Source of the DNA: Mytilus galloprovincialis
Lineage: Eukaryota; Mollusca; Bivalvia; Mytilida; Mytilidae
Length of the DNA: 64,000 nt
Direction of reading: 5' to 3'
NCBI RefSeq assembly: GCF_965363235.1
Contig: NC_134849.1
Location: 18,192,863 to 18,256,862, forward strand
Positions 62,001-64,000 of this stretch are shown piece after piece. Each line of letters starts with the position of its first letter. Position 1 is the first letter of the stretch. A program made the position numbers and the translations under genes. The notes beneath the pieces are model-generated. The model did no database searches. It saw only the letters and a list, made by a program, of their open reading frames with translations, and had not been told where the DNA came from.

Positions 62001-63476
62001 AAGTATTTTGCACCCTGTCTTGGACCAAACGTTGCTGTGAAAACACGTGGATCTGATATGTCAAGATCATCGACAGAGACAGTAAATAATGACGTTGATA
62101 ATGCTGCATTTTCTAACAAGTTCATATTTGCTGGTAAATTTGATAAAACAGGTTTATCATTGATATCTACAAAAATAAAACACGTGTGTATTATACGGCT
62201 GTATTGTTTACCACTATTCTGACCCTCCCTCTGAGAATTTGGATCCACATGATTTTTAATTTTGTACTTTATTTTGACCTTTTTATAAACATTTTGTATA
62301 TTCGAGCTTCATTGATAAGTCTTTTGTAGACGAAAGGCACGTCTTGTGTACAAAATTTAAATCACGGAATCTTTGATCAGTTTATTTCCACTATATATAA
62401 AAAGTAAAATCACAACAATACTGAACTCCGATGAAAATTAAATCGGAAAGTCCCTAATCACATGGCAAAATCAAATGACAAAACTCATCAAACGAATGGA
62501 CAACAACTGTCATATTGCTGAATAAGTACAGGCATTTTTAAATGTAGGAAATGGTGGATTGAACCTTGTTTCATAGCGCTAAACCTCTCACTTGTACGAC
62601 AGTCTCGTCAAATTCTGTTATATTTACAACGATTCGTGAAAAAACAGACATAATAAATAAAATAGTCAAAATATGGGTACAGCAGTCATCACTGTGTTAC
62701 AATCATATATGTTAATGTTTTAACTTCAGTCATCAAAGGATACAAATAATCATTAGAAAAAATTATTAAATTGTCTATTGAAATTCTTTCATAATAAGCC
62801 TCCTCTAATTTTAGAATCGGGCCTTTGCCGAAAAAATCAAGCTGAAATAATCATGTGTAACGTTGTTTTTACATGTTTTCAGTATACTTATGCAATTTAT
62901 AATCCAATTATTAAATACAGTGAAGGAAGATCCAGTTCTTCAATTTTGACTTTAATTCTTAATGAATATCGAACAGACCTAATGAATATCCATGATGTTC
63001 TTAGCATGTGCCGTTTGGGTATATTTTGAGTTTCCATGTTTTTGTATCTAGCATTAATTCAAAACCCAGAACGATCAAATGTCTTGCATTGTTTGTATTA
63101 TATATTCCTCTTTGATATCATATGACCAACGTTTCAGAGGAGGATTCAGGTAGAGGGTAGAGAGCCAGGTCTCCCCTTTTTATAGAAAAACGCTGGTTGA
63201 GTATAAAGGGATTAAATGAAGCATGATGGGAGCGGGCCTCCCCTGAAGAAGTCAATGTGCCCCCTTCTGAACATTTCTGCTTCTTTTTCAATTCATGATA
63301 TATATTGATTTGTATGTTTTCTACTTTATGCCTTTCAGAAATATACATACCATTAATATTTACTGTAAGTGTTCGAGGTCCAATGGTATTATAACCATCA
63401 TTAGCAGTTATTGATAGATCATAAGTTGCACTAGCATGGTGGCGCAATACATTCTCTGTCAAAACAACTTTTCCCG
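56030..63476 (-). CDS. Second cadherin-like membrane protein gene, 3' part (5' end outside the window)
   Basis: Exons in order of transcription: 63351-63476, 61987-62166, 60077-60270, 58241-59010, 57314-57441 and 56030-56196. Phases join throughout, giving about 521 residues before the stop. The four upstream exons match those at 39633, 40630, 41998 and 43592 of the plus-strand gene in order and phase. Cadherin-type motifs include DINDKPVL, NQNEAPSFS, VTDIDGLTDTC, YVNEYTPFF and ATDSDLTEHGTFYYS. A run of threonines precedes the membrane helix (FGVVGGIVVILLIGCLLFS), then a basic, proline-rich tail KRKPKPPKPKVKTPPLPPPV and YTP, containing PPPVY (PPxY). Alternative donors after AGAG exist for the 57314-57441 exon. 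Inferred: calcium-dependent or cadherin-like surface recognition, with WW- or SH3-domain partners inside the cell. Confidence 0.8.
56430..56720 (+). repeat. Dispersed repeat family RI
   Basis: Shares 'tttttctatcgatttatgag' and the 'gaacagcgg' block with 63690-63860. A related piece ('ttgaatatccctttgtgatc') is at 59930-60070. Intronic in the minus-strand gene. Confidence 0.6.
56985..57215 (+). repeat. Dispersed repeat family RC
   Basis: Lies in the last intron of the minus-strand cadherin-like gene, about 100 bp from the exon at 57314-57441. Confidence 0.65.
57530..57660 (-). repeat. Dispersed repeat family RD
   Basis: Reverse-oriented fragment in an intron of the minus-strand gene. Confidence 0.55.
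58241..59010 (-). CDS. Large exon of the second gene: last cadherin-like repeats, stalk and membrane segment
   Basis: 770 nt, phase 0 to 2, the same as the partner exon at 43592-44304. Shared landmarks in order: RYxVxDPD, YDLD, TDISCIVNVTDIDGLTDTC, YVNEYTP, GTIIITITATDSDLTEHG, NGSVYI and DTGGL. After the helix it has a cysteine-rich border (TLPTCNRPKCNCW), possible palmitoylation sites, which the plus-strand paralogue lacks. Confidence 0.88.
59011..60076. other. Intron of the second cadherin-like gene
   Basis: Holds an RD repeat (59500-59690) and an RI fragment (59930-60070). No exon or RNA gene recognised in the remainder. Confidence 0.5.
59500..59690 (-). repeat. Dispersed repeat family RD
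   Basis: Reverse-oriented copy with 'ttttatagctagctaaaact', intronic in the minus-strand gene. Confidence 0.6.
60360..60640 (-). repeat. Dispersed repeat family RJ
   Basis: Reverse orientation of the copy at 42960 ('atgttgtgtcctgtgtacta'), plus an extra upstream segment. It lies in an intron of the minus-strand cadherin-like gene and explains the chance frame at 60359-60634. Confidence 0.6.
61309..61904. mobile_element. piggyBac-like MITE with TTAA flanks
   Basis: TTAA at 61309-61312 and 61901-61904 flank a roughly 590-bp segment whose ends are GGTAGAT and ATCTACC, an inverted pair. TTAA target duplication is the mark of piggyBac-type transposition. No transposase is encoded; the 132-codon minus frame inside (61134-61532) crosses the left end and is judged a chance frame. 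It lies 83 bp from the exon at 61987-62166. Confidence 0.65.
62275..62385 (+). repeat. Dispersed repeat family RC (fragment)
   Basis: Short 3' part of the family ('aagtcttttgtagacgaaag'), intronic in the minus-strand gene. Confidence 0.5.
62395..62600 (-). repeat. Dispersed repeat family RD
   Basis: Reverse-oriented copy with 'catcaaacgaatggacaaca', intronic in the minus-strand gene. Confidence 0.6.
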
Positions 63477-63689
63477 CTGAAAACAAAAAGGTTGCTTGTT
63501 TATACATGTTATATGTGAGAAAGAAAAATACCATTTAAGAGACCTTATATTCCATAATATCTGTATAACCTTTTCAAACTGTACCTGCAGCAGCAAATTT
63601 TAACATGAAATGGTACATGTGCTGCACCTGAACAGAACGTTGACTTCTTATGTCACTTTGGCCATTGTTAAATTACAGTTCGTTTCTCT

Positions 63690-63860
63690 GTGTGTTACGT
63701 TTCGGTGTTGTGTCTCTGTTGTGTCGTACATGGAGTTCTCTTATATTTGACACGTTTTCTCTCAGTTTTAGTTTGTAACCCGGATTTGTTTTTTTTTCTC
63801 TATCGATTTATGAATTTTGAACAGCGGTATACTACTGTTGCCTTTATTTAGGTCAAAATA
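63690..63860 (+). repeat. Dispersed repeat family RI
   Basis: Second copy, with 'tttcggtgttgtgtctctgt' and 'gtttgtaacccggatttg'. Confidence 0.6.
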
Positions 63861-63969
63861 TCTGAAACTTCTAATACATTACTCCAATTCGAATTTTCTT
63901 TAAACTTATTGCATAAACTTTGTGTTGAAGAAGAATATGACAATATAAAGTTTGAGTTTTATTTACAAA

Positions 63970-64000
63970 GACAGGCATTGGCTAGAGGTATAGGGGTAGG
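63970..64000 (-). repeat. Dispersed repeat family RA, cut by the window edge
   Basis: The last bases 'ttggctagaggtatagg' match the opening of the copies at 1912 and 10715. The rest lies outside the window. Confidence 0.5.

Overview
The window looks like AT-rich intronic and intergenic DNA of a bivalve mollusc, most likely a mussel (Mytilus or close kin). The evidence is long introns with GT-AG exons, secreted and membrane proteins of metazoan type (PAN/apple, cadherin-like), a tRNA-derived SINE, LINEs, and dispersed repeats I associate from memory with mussel genomes. No bacterial-type operons, rRNA genes or CRISPR arrays are seen, and the species call is inference.

Layout. (1) Positions 1-9835 and 11710-18979 are two copies of one tandem segmental duplication. 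Each carries the same three-exon minus-strand gene for a small secreted protein with two PAN/apple-like modules. The second copy (13570-16699) is intact and the first (2334-5426) has an in-frame stop. Several repeats sit in only one copy, so they landed after the duplication. (2) Positions 19354-27000 are a nest of transposons: an old dispersed repeat holds an inverted-repeat DNA element, which holds a 5'-truncated LINE, which holds two further DNA elements, while a Helentron-like element sits in the outer DNA element. (3) Positions 29254-46391 (plus strand) are a 15-exon gene model for a roughly 915-residue single-pass membrane protein: signal peptide, an unassigned beta-sandwich-like module, several cadherin-like repeats, one membrane segment and a short tail ending in a PPxY motif. 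(4) Positions 47168-51796 are a dead but nearly full-length LINE with ORF1 and ORF2 on the minus strand. (5) Positions 56030-63476 (minus strand) are the 3' part of a second gene of the same family as (3), with matching exon phases. It faces the first gene tail to tail, and its 5' end lies beyond the right edge.

The two membrane genes share their last cadherin-like repeats, membrane exon design and proline-rich PPxY tails, so they look like inverted paralogues with adhesion or recognition roles at the cell surface. The PAN genes encode secreted proteins whose partners cannot be read from sequence. The rest is repeats: minisatellites (28 bp, 35 bp, 61 bp and 161 bp units), MITEs, SINEs and short dispersed families. 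I found no clear retrovirus-like or Polinton-like element. The most unusual single structure is a 61-bp tandem array that repeats the 3' splice site and first bases of a coding exon.
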